Source: G963663615 sp963663615
Lineage (GTDB): Bacteria > Bacteroidota > Ignavibacteria > Ignavibacteriales > Melioribacteraceae
Assembly: GCA_963663615.1 (NCBI GenBank)
Contig: OY760517.1
Coordinates: 992,001 to 1,056,000, forward strand
Direction: 5' to 3'
DNA: 64,000 bases
Positions 35,560 through 44,113 of this stretch are shown here, one piece after another. Position 1 is the first letter of the stretch. Each line of letters begins with the position of its first letter. The notes beneath the pieces were generated by a model. That model ran no database searches and was not told where the DNA came from. It was given only the letters and a program-made list of their open reading frames with translations. Made by a program: the position numbers and the translations under genes.

Positions 35560-35598
35560 GAGGTATTGCCTGCCTAAAAAAGGCAATGCCTCGTTTTT
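35560..35598 (+). terminator. terminator or attenuator inside the importer cluster
   Basis: GAGGTATTGCCT (35560-35571) pairs with AGGCAATGCCTC (35581-35592) with one G-T pair, followed by GTTTTTG. It lies between the binding-protein gene and the next gene of the cluster, so it could lower expression of the downstream permease and ATPase genes. Confidence 0.65.
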
Positions 35599-35621
35599 GT
35601 AATCTTTAATCATAACAACTA

Positions 35622-36467
35622 ATGTTGCGAACCATACTATTCCTTTTAATATTTGTTGTTGGCGGGCTGCATTCGCAAACCCGTAGCGACTATATTTTAA
35701 TTGAACATCCCGATAAACTTCTTCTGCTTAACAAGTACCAACAAGAAATTTCGCAGCATGAACTTAATTCGTTCAAACCCTTTACCCCTTTTTTAATTAT
35801 TGAAAAGCATACGTTTTTTGCTGATGGAATACGTAGCTATTTGAAGGTTGCTCTTGAGGGCGAAGAGTTTTATATGCTCACCAATAATGATGGGAAAATA
35901 AGGAATGCAGAGTTTGTTGGCATCAACAAAAAGTTTACAAGACGAAAGGTTGCCGGAGATACGATTAAGGTTATCGCTGAAAAAAAGGTTAGGGTAAGAA
36001 TGCCGGGTACGCAAAGTTATAGTTACCTTTATCCCGGTGACAAAGTTGTAAGAATTTTCAGGGATGTATCGGAATATTATGGATATAATCTGGCAGGTGA
36101 CTATTATTGCTGGGTTAAAATGAGTCCTCCCGGTAAATACTCGGGCTGGGAAAAGTATGTTGAAACTTTTGAAAAGTACCGTATGCCACGTGTTGAGCTT
36201 GAAAGCAAACTAATTGACAAAATTGAACAATATAATGAGCTTATGAAAAATCTTGAAGCTCATTTTAATACCAGGTTTAGTAAGGATAAATCGTTTCCAA
36301 AGTGGAACATTGAGATTTCTTACGATACGATTAGTATTAGTGTTACAGGTGAACACGATGGTTTTGGTAATACTGTTGATGAAATGAAAAAGGAGTTGCT
36401 TGAACTTATCGAAATATCAGCATATCGCTACAAGGAAGCTGGAAGAAGCATTAAAATTTTTAACTGA
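35622..36467 (+). CDS. secreted SH3-like protein of the importer cluster, unknown
   Basis: A 281-residue protein with a signal peptide (LRTILFLLIFVVGGLHSQ, cleavage near 19). A beta-rich central part (about 100-165) contains DTIKVIAEKKVRVRMPG and YLYPGDKVVRIFRDVSEYYGY, which reads like a bacterial SH3-type barrel. The C-terminal 90 residues include a coiled-coil-like helix and a final helix. It overlaps the first permease gene by about 68 bases, so the two are translationally linked. It could be a periplasmic accessory protein of the transporter. The function is not known. Confidence 0.65.
   Translation: MLRTILFLLIFVVGGLHSQTRSDYILIEHPDKLLLLNKYQQEISQHELNSFKPFTPFLIIEKHTFFADGIRSYLKVALEGEEFYMLTNNDGKIRNAEFVGINKKFTRRKVAGDTIKVIAEKKVRVRMPGTQSYSYLYPGDKVVRIFRDVSEYYGYNLAGDYYCWVKMSPPGKYSGWEKYVETFEKYRMPRVELESKLIDKIEQYNELMKNLEAHFNTRFSKDKSFPKWNIEISYDTISISVTGEHDGFGNTVDEMKKELLELIEISAYRYKEAGRSIKIFN
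36391..36395 (+). promoter_or_regulatory. ribosome site deciding a TTG start
   Basis: AGGAG, four bases before TTG at 36400. There is no ATG or GTG start in this frame before the first transmembrane helix, so the TTG is the most credible start of the permease. Confidence 0.6.
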
Positions 36468-37626
36468 AGATAAAGATTTAAAGCTTTTCAGGAAGGAATT
36501 TCTGTGCAATGTTAAAAGAGAAACTATTGTACTTGGTTTAATTTTACTAATTACGATAATATCTTTTTTTGCAGCCAGATCGTGGGCAATTGATAAAATT
36601 GATTCCCGCACAGAAGGCTTTAGCGAATATATTGAGCTCGAGTTTTTAGATACAGGTGATAAAATACATATCACAGCACTCCGTGATGCCATGAATCTTT
36701 ACTCCCCGGGCGACTACCATAAAAACGATACCATCATCAGCAAAATTAAGCAATATAACCAGGAAAAATTTACCAATCCCGATTTAAAATTTGGTGCAGA
36801 GGCTGTTGTACTATCCATTGGTAAGGCGTTTGCTTTGATATGGGAGTACGTAATATTTTTTATACTTTTTGTTGCTACCCTGCTACTTAATTACTTTCTT
36901 ACCAAATCGCTGGGTGTGTTAAAATTTGTGTTGATGATGGAGGGTAAGGAGTCATTCCTTAGCGAGTTGTACTTGTTTATAAAAGTTAGTTTAAAAGAAA
37001 AAGAGTTTTACAGGAAGAAAGAGTTTTATAGCAAACTTGGAATACTACTTGTACTGAACTTTGCAAGGTTTGTAAGCTACTTTGTATTGTTTGCCCCTGC
37101 TTATGTAATTGCTTACTCAATTAAAACCAAAGTTGATACTGATACCTGGCTCTTTATGGTAATACTCGGTGTTTTTTCCAATGGTGTGCTGATAAATTAT
37201 ACTAATCGTTTTTTTACCTTTCTTAAAAACGAAAGCAGGGAAGGTTATGTTGAAACTGCCATTGTTAAAAATTTGGGGAAAAGGTTTTTACTTGGTAATG
37301 GTGGCATTTCATTAAAACAAATATTTGGTCTTACTAAAGAGTTTAAGGGACATGTGTTTTCGCATATTTATATGAATGCCGAGTTTCAGTTGCTTAAAAC
37401 GGTTAAGGAAATGGCATCTTTTCTTGTAACGGGACTTATTATAATTGAAATGGCTCTTAATATTCAGGGGCACCTTGGTTACGAACTTCTTAAGGCTGTG
37501 TATAAAAGCAGGTACGATAAAGTTATATTTATTGTGTTTCTGCTCTTCCTTTTGGTAAAGTTTACTGAAATTACTGTTGATACTATTTTTAATATCAGAA
37601 TGAAAAAGTATGAAAATAAATCCTGA
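36400..37626 (+). CDS. ABC importer permease, DppB-like, divergent
   Basis: A 408-residue protein with six or so membrane helices (near 42-62, 148-170, 222-245, 255-275, 350-372 and 383-403). The C-terminal part fits the binding-protein-dependent transport permease family of DppB/OppB: GYVETAIVKNLGKRF near residue 287, then FLVTGLIIIEMALNIQGHLGYELLKAVYKSRYDKV near 347, and a VDTIFNIRMKKYE ending. Around the EAA-type loop there is an insertion relative to typical DppB. It starts with TTG inside the upstream gene. Paired with the next permease, it would form the channel. Conservation is low for this family. Confidence 0.78.
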   Translation: MNLSKYQHIATRKLEEALKFLTEDKDLKLFRKEFLCNVKRETIVLGLILLITIISFFAARSWAIDKIDSRTEGFSEYIELEFLDTGDKIHITALRDAMNLYSPGDYHKNDTIISKIKQYNQEKFTNPDLKFGAEAVVLSIGKAFALIWEYVIFFILFVATLLLNYFLTKSLGVLKFVLMMEGKESFLSELYLFIKVSLKEKEFYRKKEFYSKLGILLVLNFARFVSYFVLFAPAYVIAYSIKTKVDTDTWLFMVILGVFSNGVLINYTNRFFTFLKNESREGYVETAIVKNLGKRFLLGNGGISLKQIFGLTKEFKGHVFSHIYMNAEFQLLKTVKEMASFLVTGLIIIEMALNIQGHLGYELLKAVYKSRYDKVIFIVFLLFLLVKFTEITVDTIFNIRMKKYENKS

Positions 37627-38509
37627 CATATTTGGGAAAGATAAACTGCACATCTTGTTGCGGGAAACCTATACTTATAAGGATAGGCTTTGGTTAATAC
37701 TGTGGGCATTGTTTCTTTTATTGCTATTTGTCTGGAATGGTATATTCCTTAATACTCCAGCCTATGTAAAGCTTTATAATGCTTTTATAAACTCGTTTAT
37801 TGGCGGATTGCTTGTAATTGTGCTGGCTTCGGTATTTGGATGGCTTGGTGCTATGGGTGTTGTAATGCTGGAAAATGATAAATATAAATACCTGCATACT
37901 GCCTTTGATGTATTACTAAATATTATTAGAACCATTCCACAAATTATTGGTATTCTAATAGGATATATCCTGCTTACTTGGCTGCTCCTGGATGATATTA
38001 TTTCTTCTCATACCTTGCAGATTATATGGATGAGTTTATTTATTTCATTATTTGTTTTTCTTGAGATTACTGATTTGCTTGTTGAAAGGATTGATCATTT
38101 CAGAAAAACTGATTTTTATAACGCAATGCTTTCATGCGGTATAAGTGAGTGGCGGATTATAAATAACGAGATTATACTTAAAAATTCACTTGAACATGTT
38201 ATTCAAAAGCTGATTTCAATATTCGGCATTACAATATTTTTGCAGTGTAGTATTGATTTTATTGTTTCGGTTGGGTTAACCCAGGATGTATCGCTGGTTA
38301 ACTTTCCTACAACTCTGGGTAACCTGCTTGCCAGTATGGATAGTAAGCAGGATATTCTTGCTGTTGGCAAAGCTTTAACTCAGCCTTCATATTTTTCGAA
38401 TCTCTTTTTTAAACATCTTCAGGGTATAAGTACTGCTTTTATTATTGTATTTACTTTGTTCTCAATTTACAAAATTTCGAACGGTTATTTAAAAAGGCAC
38501 AATTTATAA
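37610..38509 (+). CDS. ABC importer permease, DppC-like, divergent
   Basis: A 299-residue protein with about six membrane helices (near 27-45, 62-86, 104-128, 136-155, 203-225 and 272-292). The EAA-type loop is FYNAMLSCGISEWRIINNEI at residues 169-188, the ATPase docking site of DppC/OppC-type permeases. The first helix is preceded by a short cytoplasmic tail as in DppC. It overlaps the previous permease gene by 17 bases and is followed after one base by the ATPase gene, so the three form one translational unit. It belongs to the same divergent importer as its neighbours. Confidence 0.82.
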   Translation: MKINPDIFGKDKLHILLRETYTYKDRLWLILWALFLLLLFVWNGIFLNTPAYVKLYNAFINSFIGGLLVIVLASVFGWLGAMGVVMLENDKYKYLHTAFDVLLNIIRTIPQIIGILIGYILLTWLLLDDIISSHTLQIIWMSLFISLFVFLEITDLLVERIDHFRKTDFYNAMLSCGISEWRIINNEIILKNSLEHVIQKLISIFGITIFLQCSIDFIVSVGLTQDVSLVNFPTTLGNLLASMDSKQDILAVGKALTQPSYFSNLFFKHLQGISTAFIIVFTLFSIYKISNGYLKRHNL

Positions 38510-38510
38510 T

Positions 38511-40004
38511 ATGAACGAGTTTAAGGTTGCAGTAAAGATAAATGCCGGTAAGGAAAATCTGGTTGATATGAAAGAATTCAGCTTTCCAGAAAATGGTATA
38601 TTGTTTTTACTTGGCGAATCGGGAATTGGTAAAACCCTGGTTTCGAAAGCAATATTTGGTTTGCTTGAAAACAGTGATCTTGATGTTATTGTTAGACAGA
38701 AAAAGGGGAATGGAGTTTCCAATAGTGATTTGAGGACGCTTACTCACAATGGATTTTTCCTTTTTCAGGAGCCTTCATCACACCTTAATCCGTTAATGAC
38801 TTTAGAGGAACAGCTAAATGAAGGCTGCCTGAGTGATACCGATAACAATGACAAAGTGTTGAGACGATTATGGAACAAGGAAGCTGAGGGTGAAGGGTAC
38901 GAAAAACTTATGAAGGTTTTCCCGAAACCTTACAGACCAAGTGGTGGTGAGAAACAGAGATTTCTTGGTGCTATGGCGTTAAAGCAGATTGAACTGTTTC
39001 GGGTTAGAAGAAATAACGGTTCAGGCTTATTTGTTTTTGACGAACCTTCAGGTAACCTTGATAATTACTATCGCGATTTAATGGTGGATTATATTCTTGA
39101 GTTATATCGCGAAAAGCCGTTTACCATTGTTTTTATTACTCACGACTATTCCCTGATAAGCAGAATAAGGAATAATCATGCCTTGCTGGCTGATAAGGTA
39201 GTATTTAGAGAGCTTGTTAAGAAAAATGGATTGGTTCTTCAGGAATTTGAGCAGGTTGAGTACTTAAAATGGATTGAGGCTCAGAGAACTAAAAAGCGTA
39301 CGGTTAACAACAGACGCAAAAGTGTGCTTTCGCTGGAAAGCGGTGTAGAAATTTTTGAAATGAAGCTTGGGTTTGAGAGGAATATAGCAAAAAAGAATAC
39401 TTCGGCTTTACAACTTTACAAAAATACGATTACTTACCTTAAGGCACCAAGTGGCTTGGGGAAAACTACAATTGCAAAAATTATTATGGGTTTGCAGCAC
39501 TCCGATAAGTTTAACATGAGCATAGATGACTTTTATTTTGATGAAACAACTGGAAGGGAGTACTGGAAACAAAATATTTGGGGTAAGGTTGCCGGTCTGG
39601 TTTTTCAGCATGCGGATGAAGCCCTAAACCTTAACTCAAGTGTGTATGAGGTTTTTAGCGGATTACCATTAAAAGAGACTCTTGAAAGGGAAAAACTTAA
39701 AGAATTTTTGCATTACAATTTTGATCTTAATCCTACCGATTCGTTTCTTTCGAAGAAAGTTAAATATTTAAGCGGGGGACAAAAGCAACGTATTAACCTT
39801 GCACGAACATTTTTACTTGATCCAGATATTCTTATTCTGGATGAGCCTGTAAATGGTATGGATTTTAACAGTATTAAAAGTTTTGTTAATTTGCTTGAAG
39901 TGAAGAAGAAAGAGGGAAAGGCAATTTTACTAATCTCACACAATGAGGAGATATTTGATTCTATTGTACACCCGCGTGATATTGTTACATTGAAGAAGTT
40001 TTAG
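38511..40004 (+). CDS. tandem ABC ATPase, DppD-DppF-like fusion
   Basis: A 497-residue protein with two ABC ATPase domains in one chain. Domain 1: Walker A GESGIGKT at 35-42, Q-loop region FLFQEPSSHLNPLMT near 83, signature SGGEKQR near 144 and Walker B LFVFDEPSG near 173. Domain 2: Walker A APSGLGKT at about 312-319, Q-loop GLVFQHADEALNLN near 363, signature LSGGQKQR near 419 and Walker B ILILDEPVNGMD near 440. Both sites look intact, so both could hydrolyse ATP. Peptide importers usually have separate DppD and DppF proteins; the fused arrangement occurs in some. It completes the importer cluster. Confidence 0.92.
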   Translation: MNEFKVAVKINAGKENLVDMKEFSFPENGILFLLGESGIGKTLVSKAIFGLLENSDLDVIVRQKKGNGVSNSDLRTLTHNGFFLFQEPSSHLNPLMTLEEQLNEGCLSDTDNNDKVLRRLWNKEAEGEGYEKLMKVFPKPYRPSGGEKQRFLGAMALKQIELFRVRRNNGSGLFVFDEPSGNLDNYYRDLMVDYILELYREKPFTIVFITHDYSLISRIRNNHALLADKVVFRELVKKNGLVLQEFEQVEYLKWIEAQRTKKRTVNNRRKSVLSLESGVEIFEMKLGFERNIAKKNTSALQLYKNTITYLKAPSGLGKTTIAKIIMGLQHSDKFNMSIDDFYFDETTGREYWKQNIWGKVAGLVFQHADEALNLNSSVYEVFSGLPLKETLEREKLKEFLHYNFDLNPTDSFLSKKVKYLSGGQKQRINLARTFLLDPDILILDEPVNGMDFNSIKSFVNLLEVKKKEGKAILLISHNEEIFDSIVHPRDIVTLKKF

Positions 40005-40133
40005 AAAGTAAAAGTCATTGGGACCGGCAATACAGAAATATAACTCATAAATTCAAACCTCGTAAATCGTTTCTCAAAACAATTTTCCCGGTCCCGCTGT
40101 AAATTAAACTCTGCCAATAATCTTAACAATTAT

Positions 40134-41543
40134 TTAATACGAAATGTTCTTAAAAAAAACAAGGAAATTCGATCCCTCACCTTTTTTGCTTTTGACACTT
40201 ATTTCAAGATCATTAAGTTCGCAATATTTTTTTACAAGAGCCAATCCCAATCCATTACCATCAAATGAGCGTGTATAACCGGTTTCTTCCTGAGAAAAAG
40301 GTTTAAATAGTTCAGGTAAATATTCTTTAGATATACCCCTGCCTGAATCAGATACACTCACAAAAAGTTTATCATTTTCAATGCCCGATTTAATAATTAC
40401 GGAGCCGTTATCTGTAAATTTAATCGCATTATCAATAAGGTGACTAAAAATTTGGTTTATAGAGTAGAGGTCACCGTTTATATGGGTATCTGCAAGTCCA
40501 TTTTCCAGTTTAAGTTCTATCCCTTTTTCGGCTGAATCATTTGCAAAATTTTTAACAAGAGGAAGCAAAACCTCAAAATGCAGATCAATATCTTCTGTTT
40601 TTTTATCGTAACTGCCCGATTGCACCTGCGACAGATTGAGAATTAAATCCATTGTACGGGTTAGTCTGTCACTACCATTACTAACTGCATCGAAAAGAGT
40701 AGCAATTTCGGGGTCAATTTTTGACTCAAGCTCTTCTCTTATTAGAGCGGTATAACTCTTTATAACATTAATTGGCGTTCTTATTTCGTGTGACATCTGA
40801 GCAAGGAACTCTGATTTCATTTTATCGGAAAGTTCAGCTTTCTCCTTCGCTTTCACAAGTTCAACCATTGCTCTTTTTTTGTCGGAAATATCAAAGCCGT
40901 AAAGGTTTACATAATCAGTAACTGGAACTAAAGCAAAAATAAATGTTTTGTCTTCAAGAGTAAGCTCAATGTTTTTTGCTTTATTTATACTTAGAACCGA
41001 ATCAACTTCCTCTTTTATATTTGAGGGTGCATATTGGAAAGTATTGGTATTCCATTGTTCAAGAAATGGTTTGCTGCTTTGGTTTGCAAATACAATTTTT
41101 CCGTCGCATTTTATTCGCATAATGGGGTAGGGGTTTTCTCTGGGGTAACGAGATATATTGTAAAGCTCTTTTTCAATTCTTACATAGTCTGTCATATCTC
41201 GTATAACTTTCAATATACCCTTCAATTCACCATATTTATTCTTAACCTGCGATAAGGAGATATTTGCCCAGAACTTTTCACCATTACTTTTAATTAGCTC
41301 TGTTTCATACTCAAATCTGCCATATTTGGATACCATGTCAAGCTGGCTTTGAGCGAGTGCACTTTTGTTGTTAACATGCAAAATTGAAACAGTATTTCCA
41401 ACAATATAATCCTTGCTATAGCCAAATTGTATTTCGGCACCAACATTACAATCCACAATTATACCTTGGGTGTTCAGAAGTAACATTCCAATATCTTCAA
41501 TGGTATCGAATAATAGCTGCAAGTTTAACTGATTAAATTTCAT
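40134..41543 (-). CDS. PAS-domain sensor histidine kinase
   Basis: A 469-residue soluble kinase without signal peptide or membrane segments. Residues about 8-125 form a PAS domain with PAC (FDTIEDIGMLLLNTQGIIVDCNVGAE, GEFWANISL-like block and GELKGILKVIRDMTD). A second PAS-like segment spans about 130-225. The kinase core has the H-box MSHEIRTPINVIKSY (His near 251), N-box HLIDNAIKFTDNG near 370, G1 SVSDSGRGIS near 405 and G2 DGNGLGLALVKKYCELN near 430. It would sense a cytoplasmic signal and phosphorylate a response regulator. No regulator gene is adjacent, so it is an orphan. The ligand of the PAS domains is unknown. Confidence 0.92.
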   Translation of the reverse strand: MKFNQLNLQLLFDTIEDIGMLLLNTQGIIVDCNVGAEIQFGYSKDYIVGNTVSILHVNNKSALAQSQLDMVSKYGRFEYETELIKSNGEKFWANISLSQVKNKYGELKGILKVIRDMTDYVRIEKELYNISRYPRENPYPIMRIKCDGKIVFANQSSKPFLEQWNTNTFQYAPSNIKEEVDSVLSINKAKNIELTLEDKTFIFALVPVTDYVNLYGFDISDKKRAMVELVKAKEKAELSDKMKSEFLAQMSHEIRTPINVIKSYTALIREELESKIDPEIATLFDAVSNGSDRLTRTMDLILNLSQVQSGSYDKKTEDIDLHFEVLLPLVKNFANDSAEKGIELKLENGLADTHINGDLYSINQIFSHLIDNAIKFTDNGSVIIKSGIENDKLFVSVSDSGRGISKEYLPELFKPFSQEETGYTRSFDGNGLGLALVKKYCELNDLEISVKSKKGEGSNFLVFFKNISY

Positions 41544-41617
41544 TTTTATAATTAAGCCCGATTGATGTTTTGGTGGAACTTTGTAACAGGATAGTTTGCT
41601 TTGTTTATCCTAAATAT

Positions 41618-41650
41618 AAAAAAAGCCGGTTATTTATTAAACAACCGGCT
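41618..41650 (-). terminator. strong terminator of the DUF302 gene
   Basis: AGCCGGTT (41624-41631) pairs perfectly with AACCGGCT (41643-41650) around an 11-base loop. On the minus strand the stem runs into a T-run (A-run 41618-41624 on plus). Confidence 0.85.
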
Positions 41651-41660
41651 GCAAGAAAAA

Positions 41661-42047
41661 TTATAACTGTTCGAGAACCTTATCCAGTTTTTCAGAAACT
41701 TCATGTGCAAGCTCTTCGAGTTTGTCATTATCAACATTACCAAGCGAGGAATGCGGATTAACAAAAGAAACCTCAACCTCTCGTTCTGCATTTTCCTGTA
41801 TTGCAATATTGCATGGTAACAGCACACCAAGGTTTTTTTCTTCACTTATTGCCTTATGAGCAATTTTGGGATTGCAGGCACCAAGTATTTTATATTTACG
41901 AAAGTCAATTTCAAGTTTATCTTTGAACGTTTGCTGAACATCCAATTCTGTAACAATACCAAAACCGTTTTCTTTCAGAAGCTGCTGAAGTTTTGCTAAT
42001 GTATCTTCAAATGAATAGTTAACTATTTTTGAATTATGGTAATTCAT
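41661..42047 (-). CDS. DUF302 family protein
   Basis: A 128-residue protein of the DUF302 family: N-terminal SFEDTLAKLQQLLKENGFGIVTELDVQQTFKDKL, the YKILGACNPKIAHKAISEEKNLGVLLPCNIAIQE block, and EVSFVNPHSSLG followed by a C-terminal helix. The two cysteines of the family (ACNP and LPCN) are present. The family is small, often linked to metal or redox stress, but its biochemical role is not established. The start at 42047 is chosen because GGAGG lies six bases upstream (42054-42058); a longer frame from 42086 would put the site inside the gene. It is 51 bases downstream of the dehydrogenase gene on the same strand. Confidence 0.88.
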   Translation of the reverse strand: MNYHNSKIVNYSFEDTLAKLQQLLKENGFGIVTELDVQQTFKDKLEIDFRKYKILGACNPKIAHKAISEEKNLGVLLPCNIAIQENAEREVEVSFVNPHSSLGNVDNDKLEELAHEVSEKLDKVLEQL

Positions 42048-42053
42048 ATTAAT

Positions 42054-42058
42054 CCTCC
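42054..42058 (-). promoter_or_regulatory. ribosome binding site of the DUF302 gene
   Basis: GGAGG on the minus strand, six bases before the ATG at 42047; it selects this start over an upstream in-frame ATG. Confidence 0.8.
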
Positions 42059-42098
42059 AATTGTTTTTAGGATTAGATGTCTTCATTTCTATTCCGAT

Positions 42099-42959
42099 TC
42101 ATTTATTTTCAAGATGAACAGCATTGTAGAGCGAAGAATAATCAAGATTTTCCAGTCCCATGTTCAATCCGCTTTTGATAATATGTTGTACGCCTTCCAA
42201 TTGTGCCGTATCCAGATTAACCTTTCCAAATGCGTCCAACATAAGGTTTACATCCTTAAGCATGTGTTTAAGCGGGAAGTTCGGATTGTTAAAATCGCGA
42301 TTAAGCATTTTGCCAAGTTTTTTATCGAAAGTAGGAGCATAAACAGCACTGGCACGTAGTATATCCATAAATATTTCATGGTTAACATTTTGTTCGCGAA
42401 GGTATCCAAGACTCAAAGAAAAGCTTGCTGTTAGTGAAGCAATAAGGTGGTTTAGTGAAAGTTTAATTGCTGAGGCACTACCAATGTTACCGGCAAAAAC
42501 ATATTTTCCGGTAAATGAGTTAAGCACAGGTTTAAGTTCCACAAGCAGTTTTTCATCACCACCTGCAATAACAATTAGTTCTTTCGCTTTAATTTGCGGT
42601 ATGCTTCCAAGAACAGGAGCTTCCAGAAATTTACCTCCTGCCTTTACAGTCTCCTCTGACAGGGCTACATTCTCTTCCGGTGCAATTGTACTCATTTGAA
42701 TTATTGTTTTGCCATTAAGACAAACATTCTCATCGAATAGAACTAAGTTAACAGCATTGTAATCAGCAAGGACTACAAAAATAATATCGGAGTTATTGAT
42801 AACATCACCAAATGAACTACCTTGTTTTGCTCCAAGTTTTACAAGTGGCTGTAATTTTTCAGTTGTGCGGTTGTAAATCGTAGTCTCAAAATTATTTTCA
42901 AGCAGCTTTTCAACCATTGGAGAACCTAAAAGTCCGGTACCTAAAAATCCAATTTTCAT
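42099..42959 (-). CDS. beta-hydroxyacid dehydrogenase (3-hydroxyisobutyrate dehydrogenase/GLYR family)
   Basis: A 286-residue NAD(P)-dependent enzyme. The Rossmann fold opens with GFLGTGLLGSPMVEKLL (residues about 4-20), followed by IYNRTTEKLQPLVKLGA, which binds the dinucleotide ribose; the Asn-Arg after the second strand suggests NADP preference. FLEAPVLGSIPQIKAKEL is the substrate-binding block and GSASAIKLSLNHL near 160-170 holds the catalytic Lys (near 165). Such enzymes reduce aldehydes such as glyoxylate and succinic semialdehyde or oxidise 3-hydroxyisobutyrate. It starts one base after the bshB1 stop, so the two genes are cotranscribed; a link to bacillithiol metabolism is possible but not known. 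Confidence 0.9.
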   Translation of the reverse strand: MKIGFLGTGLLGSPMVEKLLENNFETTIYNRTTEKLQPLVKLGAKQGSSFGDVINNSDIIFVVLADYNAVNLVLFDENVCLNGKTIIQMSTIAPEENVALSEETVKAGGKFLEAPVLGSIPQIKAKELIVIAGGDEKLLVELKPVLNSFTGKYVFAGNIGSASAIKLSLNHLIASLTASFSLSLGYLREQNVNHEIFMDILRASAVYAPTFDKKLGKMLNRDFNNPNFPLKHMLKDVNLMLDAFGKVNLDTAQLEGVQHIIKSGLNMGLENLDYSSLYNAVHLENK

Positions 42960-42960
42960 A

Positions 42961-43689
42961 TTATATCTCCAGGTTCGAGAAATAGTTTACGATATCGAGT
43001 TCAAGTTTTACTTCGGAAAAAAATGGTTCGCCATACTCCTTACCTATATGGAAACCAAAAGCACGTGCCCTGGCATCAATATAATCAATAAAATTCATTT
43101 TGCTTATGAATGTTTCCGGACCTGTGTTGCCAGGTTTGTAAAATTGTGTTCCGTATGCACCAAGAGCATCCTTTTTCTTTTGGTAAGTTGAGCTTATATC
43201 AACAATAAAGGTTGGCTCAAACTCGTAAGTCTGCATATAAAAAAACATTTTCTCGGGACGGTAAACCGGTAGAAGCTTATCGTTTTCGCGGGTTTCTATT
43301 TTATGTACTCCTGAAAAGAACATTGCTTTCTTAATAATACTACTAGCGGCAATATGATCAGGATGCCTGTCGTTAAAATAGGGAGCAAAAATAATTTTGG
43401 GTCTGTGAAGTCTAATCTCCTTTACAGCCTTAAGTACCATATCCATCGAATCGGTTAAGTACCCGTCCGGCAAATAAAGATTTTTTCTTATTGTTATACC
43501 AAGAATATCAGAAGCTTTATGAGCTTCTTCTCTTCTGGTAAGTACAGTTCCTCTTGAACCAAGTTCTCCCTGTGTAAGGTCAACAATTCCAACCTTAAAA
43601 CCTGCTTCGGCAAATTTAGCGATTGTTCCGCCCATGGCAAGTTCAGCATCATCGGGGTGTGCAGCAAATGCAATTACATCAAGTTCCAT
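42961..43689 (-). CDS. bshB1: bacillithiol biosynthesis deacetylase BshB1
   Basis: A 242-residue zinc-dependent de-N-acetylase of the LmbE/PIG-L fold. The metal site is visible in AAHPDDAELAMGG near residue 10 and in NDRHPDHIAASSI near 109. BshB1-specific stretches include DLTQGELGSRGTVLTRREEAHKASDILG and RENLYLPDG-like NLYLPDGYL, and QTYEFEPTFIVDIS then KKDALGAYGTQFY. It removes acetyl from GlcNAc-malate, the second step of bacillithiol synthesis. The start at 43689 matches the MELDVIAFAAHPDD opening typical of the family; a frame extension would add eleven residues. The bacilliredoxin at 237-770 agrees with use of bacillithiol; bshA and bshC are not in the window. Confidence 0.93.
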   Translation of the reverse strand: MELDVIAFAAHPDDAELAMGGTIAKFAEAGFKVGIVDLTQGELGSRGTVLTRREEAHKASDILGITIRKNLYLPDGYLTDSMDMVLKAVKEIRLHRPKIIFAPYFNDRHPDHIAASSIIKKAMFFSGVHKIETRENDKLLPVYRPEKMFFYMQTYEFEPTFIVDISSTYQKKKDALGAYGTQFYKPGNTGPETFISKMNFIDYIDARARAFGFHIGKEYGEPFFSEVKLELDIVNYFSNLEI

Positions 43690-43722
43690 AAATATCATAT
43701 ATCTAAAATTTTCAAAATACAA

Positions 43723-44113
43723 TTAGTACGTGCTGAAAAAATATTCAGCCGTGTATTATTTCTAAAGTTAATCGAGATAAAAAAAGTTCGGTAATTCCGC
43801 CCTTTATGCCCATAAATATTAGTTGAGTATAAGAATATAAAAATTTGTAAGCAAAAACCAAATTCCAAAAGTGATTAACAAGTATGCAATAAATGCATAA
43901 TAGTTTACTGATCGTCATTATTAGCTTTTTCCTTACCAACATTCCATATAATGTTACGTAACATCCATATCTACTGTTAAATAATCTTTAACAATAAGCT
44001 TTTAGTACATTCTATTACAAAACCGCAAATTATTTTGAATTATTTTAACAACGTTTTTTGTTACAAAAGATATGTGAGACAATTATCTTAATAAATTATA
44101 TTGGAGTATTTAT
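43723..44113. other. intergenic region between divergent bshB1 and T9SS cargo gene
   Basis: About 390 AT-rich bases between divergent genes, so it should hold two promoters. I see no gene; a short minus-strand frame at 43745-43942 lacks ribosome site and protein-like features. A small TATGCA/TGCATA inverted repeat lies near 43890. GGAG precedes the plus-strand start at 44114. Confidence 0.5.

Noticed and set aside
40020..40095. GGGACCGG/CCGGTCCC inverted repeat between the ATPase and kinase genes
   Set aside because: Only eight base pairs with a 60-base spacer; it may be chance, though it is GC-rich for this region.
43745..43942. Short minus-strand frame of 65 codons upstream of the T9SS cargo gene
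   Set aside because: No ribosome site, low-complexity hydrophobic composition and position in a divergent promoter region.
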